Origin: a virus
Length of the DNA stretch: 64,000 nucleotides
Reading direction: 5' to 3' (one strand)
IMG/VR virus record: IMGVR_UViG_3300043446_005562
Span: 124,001-188,000 of that record
Made by a program: the position numbers and the translations under genes. The notes below the pieces were generated by a model. It had not been told where the DNA came from. It did no database searches and saw only the letters and a program-made list of their open reading frames with translations. Each line of letters starts with the position of its first letter. The first letter of the stretch is position 1. Below are positions 33,639 through 42,648 of the stretch, piece after piece.

Positions 33639-34535
33639 TTATTTTGGAGAGCTTGCCAGTTTTGCTTCAGATTCTTTACGAATTTCATCTCTAACCTCTA
33701 TAAATTCGCGTTCCTTTGCGCCGCTGCCTTTTAAATCTTTAAGGGCTTTGATCAACCAGTCTTCGTCCTCCTGTTCTTTACCGCTTGGCACGACTGTATT
33801 GTCTCCAGGAATAAAGGTTAATTCAATTGATGGAATTACCTGAACCAGCAGATTCGATCCATCTTCTGTTTCAAATTCTCTAAGTCCCAACTCAATAGTT
33901 TCTCCCAGTAAACCTGGCAGTTTAACTAGCGCTTTGATTTTTGAAGAATTATCAACAGTTTCATCACCAACTGCCTTTGTTATGTTGTTAGACATTCTAT
34001 AAGAAATGGTTACTCCACTGCCTCTTTGTGATTGAACATCAATCAATCTAACTCTATCTGCTATAACGGTAACTGTGTACTCCCGGGGTTCACCAGATTC
34101 TTTGGGCTCATCTTTCTTGGGTTCATCATTAACTACTTCATCCTCCAAGTTAGGGCTCTCTGGTTCATCCTGAGACTTATCAGAGATCGTTGCCGGTAAT
34201 CCGGGTTTTTGTGATACGGCTGGTAAATTTGACGAAGGCTCTGAGCCAGCCGGCAGAGCCAGCGTTTCATTAGTCGGCTTTGCCCCAATTAATTTTGAAT
34301 CAATAATTGAGTTAATATCCTTTAATAGACTAATTAGTTTTTCAGCAGATGAGTACTTGTAATATGTTGCTAATGCACTGGCCTGTTTGTAGTCAAGATC
34401 CGGATAGAGATCGGTCGTGTGAAGTTCAATGTATTGCGCATTTTGGTCCCAAATAGGCTGTTCGCCTGCACCAGGATTATTCCAAGTTATCTTGAAACTT
34501 GCATAAGATTCTGCAATTACACCGTCTCCAACCAT
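33639..34535 (-). CDS. Structural protein of unknown function
   Basis: A 298-residue protein. The N-terminal domain (YASFKITWNNPGAGEQPIWDQNAQYIELHTTDLYPDLDYKQASALATYYK, roughly 1-80) is separated by a Pro/Glu/Asp/Lys linker (~95-150) from a beta-rich C-terminal domain (EYTVTVIADRVRLIDVQS... GLREFETEDGSNLLVQVIPSIELTF). No family is recognised. It lies between the tail tube gene and two small genes in a late minus operon, so a virion role is likely. Confidence 0.8.
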   Translation of the reverse strand: MVGDGVIAESYASFKITWNNPGAGEQPIWDQNAQYIELHTTDLYPDLDYKQASALATYYKYSSAEKLISLLKDINSIIDSKLIGAKPTNETLALPAGSEPSSNLPAVSQKPGLPATISDKSQDEPESPNLEDEVVNDEPKKDEPKESGEPREYTVTVIADRVRLIDVQSQRGSGVTISYRMSNNITKAVGDETVDNSSKIKALVKLPGLLGETIELGLREFETEDGSNLLVQVIPSIELTFIPGDNTVVPSGKEQEDEDWLIKALKDLKGSGAKEREFIEVRDEIRKESEAKLASSPK

Positions 34536-34538
34536 TTA

Positions 34539-35042
34539 TTATCCGATTTCTTTATCACCACGAAATTCTTTTCCGCGGTTTGATTTTTTCTTGTCTGGGT
34601 CAACTGGTTTGTAATTAGCCCAAATTTCATTGTAAATACGGCAAGATGCGCCCATGAAATTAACAATGCCGACGTATTTCTTACGATCGTCACCTTTCAT
34701 TTTTGAAATTCTTTTGCCAATTGTGCGAGCATCATCCAAATCCAATTCTTCATCATCCGACTTTCCAACTAAATCCTTTAGTGAATTTGTTTCAGTCACG
34801 TAAGATTCAAAGGTTGGATGCACATGAGGGCCATGTGGACCCATTGGATCCAAGTCAGTATCTTCTGATTCAAGATCAGCAGATCCGCCCATTCTTTCTA
34901 TTTGAGCAAGGCCTTCTTCCTGAGAGTTTACTGGAATTAAAGTATTTCGACCAACGACATAGTAGCCGTCTTCTCTTTCTTCAATTCTAAGTGGACCCGA
35001 CAGATCGAATTCCATGCCATCACTAAACTTAAGTTTTGACAT
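34539..35042 (-). CDS. Protein of unknown function in the head/tail-tube operon
   Basis: A 167-residue protein. It begins with a compact beta segment (LKFSDGMEFDLSGPLRIEEREDGYYVVG), then an acidic His/Pro-rich stretch (MGPHGPHVHP) and a helical, lysine-rich end. TFESYVTE around residue 80 looks like an internal capsid-targeting-type motif. No family is recognised. It ends three bases before the next gene. Confidence 0.78.
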   Translation of the reverse strand: MSKLKFSDGMEFDLSGPLRIEEREDGYYVVGRNTLIPVNSQEEGLAQIERMGGSADLESEDTDLDPMGPHGPHVHPTFESYVTETNSLKDLVGKSDDEELDLDDARTIGKRISKMKGDDRKKYVGIVNFMGASCRIYNEIWANYKPVDPDKKKSNRGKEFRGDKEIG

Positions 35043-35053
35043 GTTAATTTGAT

Positions 35054-35413
35054 TTATTTAGGCATCTTTGCCATAGAAGGATCAACCTTCTTGTTAAGGG
35101 CTTTTCCTTTGATAACTAATTTAGAAATCTTTGGATCAACTTCTTTTTTAGAAGCAGTTCCGCGACCCTTTGGCAAATCAGCAATACCGGTTTTTACCAT
35201 TTTCTTAGGCTCAGAACCACGACCCTTTGGCAAATCTGCCATTTCAGGTTTAACAGTTTTGCTGATAGACTTGCCCTTTCCAGCAGGAAGGTCAGAAGTT
35301 TCATCATCAACTTGTTTGGTGATCTTTTTACCTTTAGCAGGAGCACCCTTAGAAAGATCTTGATTCATTTTCTTTTCGAAAAGATACTCTTCGTAGCTTA
35401 AAACTGATTTCAT
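35054..35413 (-). CDS. Repetitive basic protein with capsid-targeting-like leader
   Basis: A 119-residue protein. Residues 1-13 (MKSVLSYEEYLFE) are a T4-type capsid-targeting leader ending in L-F-E. The rest consists of about five tandem units of 18-22 residues, each built as (S/A)DLP(K/A)G(R/K)G then a Lys/Val-rich run. The body is strongly basic and probably disordered until bound, the composition expected of a packaged DNA-binding internal protein. It sits next to the major capsid gene with its own late promoter. Function is inferred from leader, charge and position. Confidence 0.8.
   Translation of the reverse strand: MKSVLSYEEYLFEKKMNQDLSKGAPAKGKKITKQVDDETSDLPAGKGKSISKTVKPEMADLPKGRGSEPKKMVKTGIADLPKGRGTASKKEVDPKISKLVIKGKALNKKVDPSMAKMPK
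35072..35362 (-). repeat. Five tandem ~19-codon repeats
   Basis: Codons 18-114 of the basic 119-residue protein. Units start at residues 18, 40, 59, 78 and 97; two central ones share ADLPKGRG exactly. The repeat is at protein level; the DNA copies have diverged. Confidence 0.75.
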
Positions 35414-35459
35414 GTGAACTTTGTTTTTTTAAATATTTTTTTGCTAATCCTAGCTAGGT

Positions 35460-35467
35460 TATTTATT
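35460..35467 (-). promoter_or_regulatory. T4-type late promoter before the repetitive basic protein
   Basis: AATAAATA on the minus strand, 46 bases upstream of the ATG at 35413, between it and the capsid-gene terminator. Confidence 0.6.
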
Positions 35468-35482
35468 AGCGAATCTTTACTA

Positions 35483-35515
35483 AAAAAGAAAAGGCTCCCT
35501 TTTGAGGAGCCTTTT
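35483..35515 (-). terminator. Terminator after the major capsid gene
   Basis: A ten-pair stem (35489-35498 with 35506-35515) with a seven-base loop; on the minus strand it runs into TTTTCTTTTTTA. It follows the capsid gene stop by about 20 bases. Confidence 0.88.
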
Positions 35516-35537
35516 ACTATGATTAACCTAGTTAAGA

Positions 35538-37250
35538 TTAATATGCAGTTGAAGGAGCTACAGAACCTGTCAATACTCCTAGTCCTGTTACAGACATTGT
35601 GATGTATTGAGTTTCTGGGTGCCATCCTGCTTCTGTAATAGCATAACGAGATTTCATACCTAATTTTGGAGAGAAAGTACCCTCTGCGATAGTTTGAAGA
35701 CTCTCAGCCATGATATATGGAAGGAATTTAACACCTGGTTCTTCATCAGCACCTTTACGACCGATGTGGATACGGTTATCAGTGAACTTCAAGTTAGGAT
35801 CAACGTATACAGTTAGACCGTGTACTTTACCAGCTGGGTAAAGTTGGCCAGGACCTGAAGGAAGATCGTTATTGAATGGAGCGAAAGAATAACCAGCAAC
35901 ATCAGCAAGAGCTGAAGCTACACGACCGTTAGTAACGATGTATGTACCAGCACCGAAACGACCTCTGTGATAAATCAAGTTAGCCATTTCAAGGATTTTA
36001 GTAACAACACGACGTTGTAGAGTTGAGATGTTTTCGAAACCAGAACCTACAGTAAGATCTAAAGTAGTGATTCCTGAACCTTCAACTGAGTTAACGCTAG
36101 TTGCGTGAGTAGCACCTAAGTTCAATACTCTGTCAACTAATTTTTTGTTGATACCTTGTGCAAGTTCGTTAACCGCAACGTTTTCCAACATAGAGATTAC
36201 GTCGAAATTCCAAACACGGTTAAGATCTTGGATTTGCTCAACAGTTGCAGAGATTGCTACTTGGTCACCTTTTGCTTCGATGAACTTAGTGAACATACGA
36301 AGACCCATTTGACGGAATTTAGAAACTTCAGCAACTTCACGTTTCATACCGTCGAAGTTAACTTGCGAACCGTTTGAACCTAAGAAAGGACCATCGAATG
36401 CAGTTGAAGCATAGTCAGAATCGCTTACTGAAGTGAAACCTGAAATGTGATTTTCTAGAGCAGATACTAAAGTAGCTGTCATACCGTTAGCACCACCGAA
36501 ACCTTTCCAAGGTTCAGCTGAAGTACCAGCAGCAGAGTTACCTGTATCGGTACGTGAACCTGTGTAAGTAACGTTATCAAGAGCAGCAACTGCGTCAGCT
36601 ACAGTAGTAGTAGATGAATCAGTAGTACCACCTTGGATTACTTTTAGGATAGGTAAACCGTCGATACGAGATTTTCCAACGTATTGGAATTTGAAAGCAG
36701 CGCCAGTGTTACCAGTATCACCTTGGATATAGTCACCAATTGTAATACCTGCATTAAGAGCAGAAGACAATTTAACCATATAAGGTTCGTACTGAGTATC
36801 TAAGTTACCACCTTGGTATACGTAGTCCAAGTAAGGTAAGAAACCTACTGGAGAATCCATAGGAACTACACCAACTAGGTCGAAACCGATAGTTTTAGCA
36901 GCTACTTGGATAGCTACTGGAAGAAGGCTTGGGAATTTATCACCAGAACCAGATACAGAAGCACCGTAACCATTTTTTACACCAGCTGTGAATGGTGTCA
37001 TTGAGCTAGTTGGAGCAGAGATTGCACCAATTGAGCTGATAGAACCAGGTTGTTGTAAGAACAAACCAGGAGCTGAACCTGAAGCCAAAGCTTCGTTCAA
37101 TGAGCCTGCGTTATCGAAGATAGCGTGGTTGTGAGCGTAGTCAACTAACCAAGGGCGAGCTTTGATGTCTGCACCGTAACCTTCTAATACTGGAGCCCAA
37201 GTTTCAGTAACTGAAGCGTCATTCAGTCTTTTGAAAATTTTTGTTGCCAT
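35538..37250 (-). CDS. 23: Major capsid protein (gp23-like)
   Basis: A 570-residue HK97-fold shell protein. The N-terminal part (TETWAPVLEGYGADIKARPWLVDYAHNHAIFDN) and the core (IGFDLVGVVPMDSPVGFLPYLDYVYQGG, LGMKSRYAITEAGWHPETQ near the C-terminus) match gp23. SLNE/ALASG near residues 51-57 fits the prohead-protease consensus (L-x-E before a small residue), so an N-terminal peptide of about 54 residues may be removed during maturation, as T4 gp23 loses 65. It is placed directly after the protease-scaffold gene, as in T4. Confidence 0.95.
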   Translation of the reverse strand: MATKIFKRLNDASVTETWAPVLEGYGADIKARPWLVDYAHNHAIFDNAGSLNEALASGSAPGLFLQQPGSISSIGAISAPTSSMTPFTAGVKNGYGASVSGSGDKFPSLLPVAIQVAAKTIGFDLVGVVPMDSPVGFLPYLDYVYQGGNLDTQYEPYMVKLSSALNAGITIGDYIQGDTGNTGAAFKFQYVGKSRIDGLPILKVIQGGTTDSSTTTVADAVAALDNVTYTGSRTDTGNSAAGTSAEPWKGFGGANGMTATLVSALENHISGFTSVSDSDYASTAFDGPFLGSNGSQVNFDGMKREVAEVSKFRQMGLRMFTKFIEAKGDQVAISATVEQIQDLNRVWNFDVISMLENVAVNELAQGINKKLVDRVLNLGATHATSVNSVEGSGITTLDLTVGSGFENISTLQRRVVTKILEMANLIYHRGRFGAGTYIVTNGRVASALADVAGYSFAPFNNDLPSGPGQLYPAGKVHGLTVYVDPNLKFTDNRIHIGRKGADEEPGVKFLPYIMAESLQTIAEGTFSPKLGMKSRYAITEAGWHPETQYITMSVTGLGVLTGSVAPSTAY

Positions 37251-37267
37251 TTTATTAAAATGTTTTT

Positions 37268-39250
37268 TTAATTTTGTGCTCTTCTTTTGAGAGCGTCTAA
37301 ATAGTTACTTGAGTAACCTCTTAGACTTTCGTGTACTTGTGTTAACGAAACATAGCCCTCTTTACCTTGGCTTTCGTTAATTGTTTGATTATTTATATTG
37401 TTTGCTTGCGCAATTCTTTCGCTGATTGCTCTAAGATCACGTGAATCCCAGAAAGCTTTTGCTTGGTAAGGAGTGTTGATCACTTGAGTAGAGGCCTGTG
37501 CCGCAATCCAGTTACGCTCATTATCTGTCATACCTTCAAACACTGATTTGTATTTTTCTGGCATGAAACGAACGTAGGCTGGGGTGTTTTCTACCTGTTT
37601 GTTCAATACTGCTTCCATGATATTGATAACTTCACCTTCAGTAAAGAAGATAGCGCCTTTCATCGTTTCAACGATTGCAGATTTAGTTTCAGTATCTAAA
37701 GCATAGAATTTTTGTTTATTAGATTCGCTAAGAAGTTTTAGGAATGGATACTTGTTCTCAAGAACAGCATTTGCTGAATTTGATTTAATGTGAGCAAGAA
37801 TTCCGTCAACTGCATTAGTTAATTCATCAACACCAGAGGCATCATTAACTTCGTAGCTTGCATTTTCATTAAGTTTCTTAACGTCAGCTAATAGTCTACG
37901 AGCTTTGATGTTGGTATTTGGAGTGATCTTTTCGTTCATTGTTTCAGCAATGTACTCAGAATAGGCAATACCTTTTTGTAAGTTTTCGCCTAAATACTCA
38001 GAATATTTAATAGCTGCATCAAGATTTTCAGCTAAGTAATTTGCAAATTTGATACCCTTTTCAGCATTTTCTGCAACGTATTCAGCGTATTGAATACCCT
38101 TGTCAACGTTTTGAGCTAGATAGTTTGAATAGGCAATATTCTTTTCAACGTTTTCAGCAATGTATTCGCCGTAATTGATGGATTGATTTACCTTTTCGCC
38201 TAAGTAGTCAGAGTATTGAATATTCTTCTCAATTTTTTCTGCTAAGTAATCGCCGTAATCGATCACGTTGTTTACCTTTTCAGCAACGTGTTCAGTATAA
38301 CCAATACCCTTATTCAACATGGTTGAAAGGTAATTAGAATACTCCACCATTTTTTCCATTTCACCAGCTAGGTAATTTACATACTCAACTAGTTTTCCAG
38401 TTTCTGGTGATTCGTTACTATTTTCGTTAAGAGCACGTAGACCAGCGTTATTTTTCGAAAGGTTTTCTTGAAGAGCGTCGAATTTCTTCTTTACCAATTG
38501 CGAATACTGGTTCATTTCTTCTCTTGATACAAAGTCATTAGCCATTTGCTTATTGTTATTTTGTTGTTTAGGAATTTCAGAATTATTTATTCTATAGATC
38601 TTCACAGAATCTTCAAAAGAGAAGCTTTCTGATATATCTGTTAATTTATTTGTGATTGAAGCAGTCTTTAAAGTATCCAAAGACTCAAACAGAACTGAGA
38701 AATTGTCCTTAAGGCTTTCAGATACCTGAGTTAGGGATGCTTGCGAGAAACCAGGTTCAGCAACAATATCGTAGGTAAAGATTTTTTGAATCTTAACAAC
38801 ACCGCTCTCATTTACATTACCTGCAGCTCTTGATGAGGTTGAGATAGTACAGCCTGACTCAACTAGGGTCTTTGCAATACGACCGCATGGAGTATCAAGT
38901 ACTCTTAATTTGATACGAACAGTATTTGAAGGCTCGTCATAGTTAAGAGATTCAACCACGTGAGATACGTTCTTTAAGGAAACGTCAAAGCTTTGTGGAT
39001 GATCAAGCTCTCCAAATAACTGACCCTTTTTGATTTTTTCGTTTAGATAGGAAAGATGAGGCAAGTACTCTTGCTTCTCATAGATACGATTGTTTTCGTT
39101 CTTTTGTCCAAAGACTGCGCAAATACCTTCAAGGATAATTGAACCGTCATTTGATTTTGAAACATTTAATGCTTCATTAACTCGTTCAATGATGAATAAT
39201 TGACTTTCATCAAAGCCGGTCTTTAGTAAGTTTGTTTTAGCGCTAGTCAA
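37268..39250 (-). CDS. 21: Prohead protease (gp21-like) fused to a repeat scaffold (gp22-like)
   Basis: A 660-residue protein. Residues 30-170 are a gp21-type serine protease: EGICAVFGQKNENNRIY, GELDHP with the catalytic His, and ISTSSRAAG with the catalytic Ser, then DIVAEPGF. A Gln/Asn linker (around 225-235) leads to a second part starting MANDFVSREEM at residue 236. Residues 289-442 are eleven exact 14-residue repeats (consensus xYSxYLAExxxKxI), a long helical array, followed by a helical tail. T4 encodes protease and scaffold separately. An internal late promoter and ATG (38545) could yield free scaffold. Confidence 0.9.
   Translation of the reverse strand: MTSAKTNLLKTGFDESQLFIIERVNEALNVSKSNDGSIILEGICAVFGQKNENNRIYEKQEYLPHLSYLNEKIKKGQLFGELDHPQSFDVSLKNVSHVVESLNYDEPSNTVRIKLRVLDTPCGRIAKTLVESGCTISTSSRAAGNVNESGVVKIQKIFTYDIVAEPGFSQASLTQVSESLKDNFSVLFESLDTLKTASITNKLTDISESFSFEDSVKIYRINNSEIPKQQNNNKQMANDFVSREEMNQYSQLVKKKFDALQENLSKNNAGLRALNENSNESPETGKLVEYVNYLAGEMEKMVEYSNYLSTMLNKGIGYTEHVAEKVNNVIDYGDYLAEKIEKNIQYSDYLGEKVNQSINYGEYIAENVEKNIAYSNYLAQNVDKGIQYAEYVAENAEKGIKFANYLAENLDAAIKYSEYLGENLQKGIAYSEYIAETMNEKITPNTNIKARRLLADVKKLNENASYEVNDASGVDELTNAVDGILAHIKSNSANAVLENKYPFLKLLSESNKQKFYALDTETKSAIVETMKGAIFFTEGEVINIMEAVLNKQVENTPAYVRFMPEKYKSVFEGMTDNERNWIAAQASTQVINTPYQAKAFWDSRDLRAISERIAQANNINNQTINESQGKEGYVSLTQVHESLRGYSSNYLDALKRRAQN
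37390..37397 (-). promoter_or_regulatory. T4-type late promoter for the major capsid gene
   Basis: TATAAATA, an exact consensus match on the minus strand, inside the end of the scaffold coding region and about 140 bases upstream of the capsid ATG at 37250. It would give the capsid gene extra late transcription. Confidence 0.55.
37925..38386 (-). repeat. Eleven tandem 42-base (14-codon) repeats
   Basis: Codons 289-442 of the protease-scaffold fusion; 154 codons divide into eleven units without any gap. Tyr at unit positions 2 and 5, Leu/Ile/Val at 6 and Ile at 14 recur. Fourteen residues equal two heptads, consistent with a coiled-coil scaffold rod. Confidence 0.92.
38543..38545 (-). other. 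22: Candidate internal start codon for a free scaffold protein
   Basis: ATG of codon 236 in the fusion gene, followed by GCTAATGAC (Met-Ala-Asn-Asp). The leader on the minus strand, AATAACAATAAGCAA before this ATG, closely resembles the leader of the tail sheath gene (AATAACAATAGCACGCG). A late promoter box lies 38 bases further upstream. The product would be 425 residues carrying only linker, repeats and tail. Confidence 0.55.
38584..38591 (-). promoter_or_regulatory. Internal late promoter box within the fusion gene
   Basis: AATAAATA on the minus strand, 38 bases before the internal ATG at 38545 and immediately after the protease-coding part. Its place favours separate late expression of the scaffold. 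Confidence 0.55.
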
Positions 39251-39269
39251 CTTTGTAAGACTTTTTTAT

Positions 39270-39277
39270 TATTTATA
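39270..39277 (-). promoter_or_regulatory. T4-type late promoter of the protease-scaffold gene
   Basis: TATAAATA, an exact consensus match on the minus strand, 19 bases before the ATG at 39250. It abuts an 11-pair imperfect hairpin (39278-39307) on its upstream side. Confidence 0.75.
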
Positions 39278-39307
39278 TAGCGATCTATCTGCTAAAATAG
39301 ATGGCTA
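39278..39307 (-). other. Imperfect hairpin between dnaJ and a late promoter
   Basis: An 11-base stem with one mismatch (39278-39288 with 39297-39307). It follows the dnaJ stop on the minus strand but has no U tract, and it ends where the late promoter begins. It could be a weak terminator or a processing site. Confidence 0.45.
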
Positions 39308-39315
39308 TACTAACA

Positions 39316-40194
39316 TTATTTATCAAAGTCTTTTAGCAATTCTCTAAGAGTTGAGAGGTTTTGTTCTGATTGATTGGTGAGATCAGGTTTATTTACCTTG
39401 ACTTCAAAAATAAAAGCTCCACGATGGCCAAGCGGTGAGACTAGACCCTGGTCGGGAATGCGCACTCTAATATCTGATAGATTAGTAACATTAAGCGATT
39501 TTATGCGATATTTTTTACCCAGAGGATTCTCCAGGATGATTTCTTCAGCAAAAAGAACATCATGTAGGCTTAAATTAACAGTCTGTATAAGATCAATTTC
39601 CCTGATTTCAAGACCGACTTTGTCAATTATTACCCTAATTATTAGGTCTCCAACCGCACTTGCCTGTCGAGCCCGGCCAAAAAAGTCAGATCTTTCAAAT
39701 ATTTGACTTGAGCCAGCTCCCCTAATCCTGAGCGTAATTACTTCGTTTGAGCCAACTTGGGTAATCGGATAGGCTGTCTTACTTAGGTCAAGCCGAATAC
39801 GATAAGTTTTATTCTCAAAGCTCGACCGGTCCAATCCAATCTTGGATATTTGATAGTCCACAACAAATTCAACGCCAGCCATTAGTTCAGTAAGAGAGAA
39901 CTTTCTATCCCTAATCACATGCAAATGGGTAGGAGTCTCAAAACTACCAAATGAAAAGTCATGAAAAGAGGTAAAATGGTCCTGAAACTGAGGGCCCATT
40001 TGTGCACGATCGTATTCAGCGCGCTTGGCCGGATCACTAAGCGTGTTATAGGCATCCGCTATCTGTTTGAAGAGTTCCTCGCCATCCGGATTTTTATCAG
40101 GGTGGTATATCTTAGTTAATTTTCGATATGCCTTTTTTATCTCGTCAGGAGTTGCCTCTTGCGAAATCTCAAGAATTTCATAATAATTTTTCAA
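39316..40194 (-). CDS. dnaJ: DnaJ/CbpA-type Hsp40 co-chaperone
   Basis: A 292-residue J-protein. The J domain (1-65) has [23 protein letters not shown] and the HPD motif in [13 protein letters not shown] short Phe/Gly/Ser-containing region ([11 protein letters not shown]) follows, then two substrate-binding beta domains without a cysteine zinc region, so it is a type II (CbpA-like) protein. It would stimulate host DnaK; no DnaK is seen here. Together with GroEL and GroES it gives the phage three chaperone components. It faces away from the glycan module. Confidence 0.93.
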   Translation of the reverse strand: MKNYYEILEISQEATPDEIKKAYRKLTKIYHPDKNPDGEELFKQIADAYNTLSDPAKRAEYDRAQMGPQFQDHFTSFHDFSFGSFETPTHLHVIRDRKFSLTELMAGVEFVVDYQISKIGLDRSSFENKTYRIRLDLSKTAYPITQVGSNEVITLRIRGAGSSQIFERSDFFGRARQASAVGDLIIRVIIDKVGLEIREIDLIQTVNLSLHDVLFAEEIILENPLGKKYRIKSLNVTNLSDIRVRIPDQGLVSPLGHRGAFIFEVKVNKPDLTNQSEQNLSTLRELLKDFDK

Positions 40195-40228
40195 AATAGA
40201 TAGATCTAAACCGGTCTTTCTAGTATAA

Positions 40229-40241
40229 TACTACGATATCG
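40229..40241. promoter_or_regulatory. Candidate divergent promoter region between dnaJ and the glycan module
   Basis: CTAGTATAATACT is nearly palindromic and carries a TATAAT-like box on the + strand. It lies in the 87-base gap between the divergent dnaJ and glycosyltransferase genes and could serve one or both. Confidence 0.4.
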
Positions 40242-40281
40242 GCTCGAGTTTATAAAGAACCGTTATAAAAAATCCAATTAG

Positions 40282-42648
40282 GTGGCAGCAATCATTTTTA
40301 CCTACTATTCAGAAACAGTATCTCATTCATTTTTAACTAACATTGAGTCCTTTCTAGCAAATGGCGAAAAATACGACTCTTTGGTAATTTGTTCGGATTT
40401 AGAAATTCCCAGAAAAATCGTAAATAAGTTAACTGAGGTAATTAAGGTTCAGCGAATATTGCCAGCTCAAATGACAAAGGACGTTAGAAAACGGTCAAAT
40501 CGAGCAGTCTCTTGGCACGTAAATCCATCAATCCTGACAGCTTTTTCATATTCATTAGCTGATTCAATAACGGTCTTTGACCCAAATCTATTCATCATAA
40601 AGCCAATTGACTTTGCAAAAACCGATAGCGTTTTCTTTAAATCTCATGCTGGATTTGTTTCTCCAAATCTTTTCAAGTTTAAATACAGCCCTGCTCTAGA
40701 AAAGGCAGTTAGTCAGCTTTTGGCAAAAATAGATTTTCAATCAGCTTCGAGCGATTTGATGTTTAGTCAATTTGTCACTCAATGCACATTCTTCGGCACA
40801 AAAACCTTTTCATCAAGCTCTTTTATTTTTTCAAAACCAGAAAGGGGCCACAAGCTACTGGAGTCAAAATTATTTGCAATAGATTTTTCAAATATCGCAG
40901 AAGTCTCAAGATTCAAAGAGCTATTGGCAATAAAGGAACTTCATACATCAAAGCGAAAAACCAATTTTTTGACAAGAATTCGAAAGTCCCTTCATGAATT
41001 CATTGATTCAGTCAATCTAACTCCAAATCAATTATTGACGACCGTGCCGGTCCTTGCCTCAAATTATGAGAAATACAAGGACGCAAAGATTAAAAATTTT
41101 CCAATAACAATAATCCATACCAAGCAGGTCGCAAATCACGCAAAGAGACTTGAAGAAATACTAAAGTCTTATGGTTTTGACATAACTAATCGATTAATGA
41201 ATCCAAATTCGCCAATTGGAAAAGAGTCAAAGGATTTACACATAATCATGTGCCCAAACGTATTCTATGACTTTCCTCAAAATTATATAGCGTATCAATT
41301 TGAACAGGCTCATTCTAAATGGTTTACTCCCGATTACATCAACAAATTAAACAATTCAATTGAGATTTGGGAATACTCAGAATACAATATTCAATATTTT
41401 AACGGGTCATTCAAAAAGCCGCATGTGTATGTGCCGATTGGGGATTTAGGAGTCGGCGAACAGGACCTCTCTCAAACTCGTGATATTGATATTCTGTTCT
41501 ATGGAGAATTCATGAACAGCCCACGTAGAAAGCAGTTCTTAGAAGAGATCAAAAAATATAAAGACATAAAGATTGTTGACGGTTTTTCAAGTAATAATAC
41601 GTTCGGTAGTTCAATAACAGATCTTCTTAAAAGAACCAAAGTAGTATTGAATCATCACTTCTATGAGAACGGTCAGCTTGAAGTAGTTAGGCTGTATGAA
41701 GCTCTAAGTTATGGCTGTAAAGTTGTATCTGAAGTATCGATAGATGACAATTTCCATAATTTACCGATTTTAAAATATTCAAATATAGATCAGGCAATAA
41801 TTTCATTAGATCAAGCACTTGACGGTGAAGCTCCCGAAAAATTTGTTAGAGACTCAGCGGTTCACATAAAAAATGCTCTTGGTAGATTGGGTTTTAATTT
41901 TACAAAATCAACAATAACCGTCGATAATCTTAGCACAGTACTAACCTCTCCCAGAAAAAAAAGAGTTGCCGTTTATTTACACCTTTATTACACGGATTTA
42001 TGGCAAGAGCTTGATTCGTATTTACAAAATATTCCGGAAGAGTTTGATCTATATGTAAATTTTGTTGAGGATACTTATGACCAAAAAATAGCGTATCAAA
42101 TAATTGATCAGTACCCTCACGCTAAAATTTTCAAATCTAAAAATGCAGGTAGGGATTTTGGCGGATTCTATACGATGCTACGCTATTCAACTTCAGGTCA
42201 GAGCGATGTTTCTATTTTAATTCACAGCAAAAAAAGTAAAACCAGCAACGTTAAGAATGGAGATCAGTGGCGAAGGGATCTGCTTGAACCAATACTTGGT
42301 TCTAGAGAAATTGCTGCAAACACGCTTGCTAAAATCCGTCTTGAAAACGCTGGAGTAGTTTCAGCAAAGCGGTGGAGAAAAACAGATCCATCGCAAATAG
42401 GTTCAAATGCCAATAATCTATCAGTACTAAGCGCTAGACTCGGTTATGACTATTCAAAATATGCACTGGACTTTACAGCAGGTTCAATTATTGCCGTGAA
42501 TACAATACTGCTAGAAGACATTTTCAAATCATTGAATTATTCCGATTTTATTGAAGGGGATTACATTGATGGTACAATGGCTCATGCACTAGAGAGATTC
42601 ATTCCAAATTACGCAGTTCACAAAAAATATAAATTAGAGTATGTCTAA
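40282..42648 (+). CDS. Multidomain glycosyltransferase with RgpF-like C-terminal domain
   Basis: A 788-residue protein with a GTG start. Residues 1-240 form an N-terminal glycosyltransferase-like unit (TYYSETVSHSFLTNI, VFDPNLFIIKPIDF). Residues 270-560 look like a GT-B C-terminal half: DIDILFYGEFMNSPRRKQF, then NGQLEVVRLYEALSYGCKVVSE, with the E-x7-E-like donor-binding helix. Residues 565-788 match rhamnan-synthesis F (RgpF)-like proteins: RVAVYLHLYYTDLWQEL, NAGRDFGGFYTML, ILIHSKKS. It would transfer several sugars in one chain. First gene of the glycan module. Confidence 0.82.
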   Translation: MAAIIFTYYSETVSHSFLTNIESFLANGEKYDSLVICSDLEIPRKIVNKLTEVIKVQRILPAQMTKDVRKRSNRAVSWHVNPSILTAFSYSLADSITVFDPNLFIIKPIDFAKTDSVFFKSHAGFVSPNLFKFKYSPALEKAVSQLLAKIDFQSASSDLMFSQFVTQCTFFGTKTFSSSSFIFSKPERGHKLLESKLFAIDFSNIAEVSRFKELLAIKELHTSKRKTNFLTRIRKSLHEFIDSVNLTPNQLLTTVPVLASNYEKYKDAKIKNFPITIIHTKQVANHAKRLEEILKSYGFDITNRLMNPNSPIGKESKDLHIIMCPNVFYDFPQNYIAYQFEQAHSKWFTPDYINKLNNSIEIWEYSEYNIQYFNGSFKKPHVYVPIGDLGVGEQDLSQTRDIDILFYGEFMNSPRRKQFLEEIKKYKDIKIVDGFSSNNTFGSSITDLLKRTKVVLNHHFYENGQLEVVRLYEALSYGCKVVSEVSIDDNFHNLPILKYSNIDQAIISLDQALDGEAPEKFVRDSAVHIKNALGRLGFNFTKSTITVDNLSTVLTSPRKKRVAVYLHLYYTDLWQELDSYLQNIPEEFDLYVNFVEDTYDQKIAYQIIDQYPHAKIFKSKNAGRDFGGFYTMLRYSTSGQSDVSILIHSKKSKTSNVKNGDQWRRDLLEPILGSREIAANTLAKIRLENAGVVSAKRWRKTDPSQIGSNANNLSVLSARLGYDYSKYALDFTAGSIIAVNTILLEDIFKSLNYSDFIEGDYIDGTMAHALERFIPNYAVHKKYKLEYV

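Noticed and set aside
37925-38386. CRISPR-like array
   Set aside because: The periodicity is 42 bases, in frame, and encodes a clear protein repeat without spacers.
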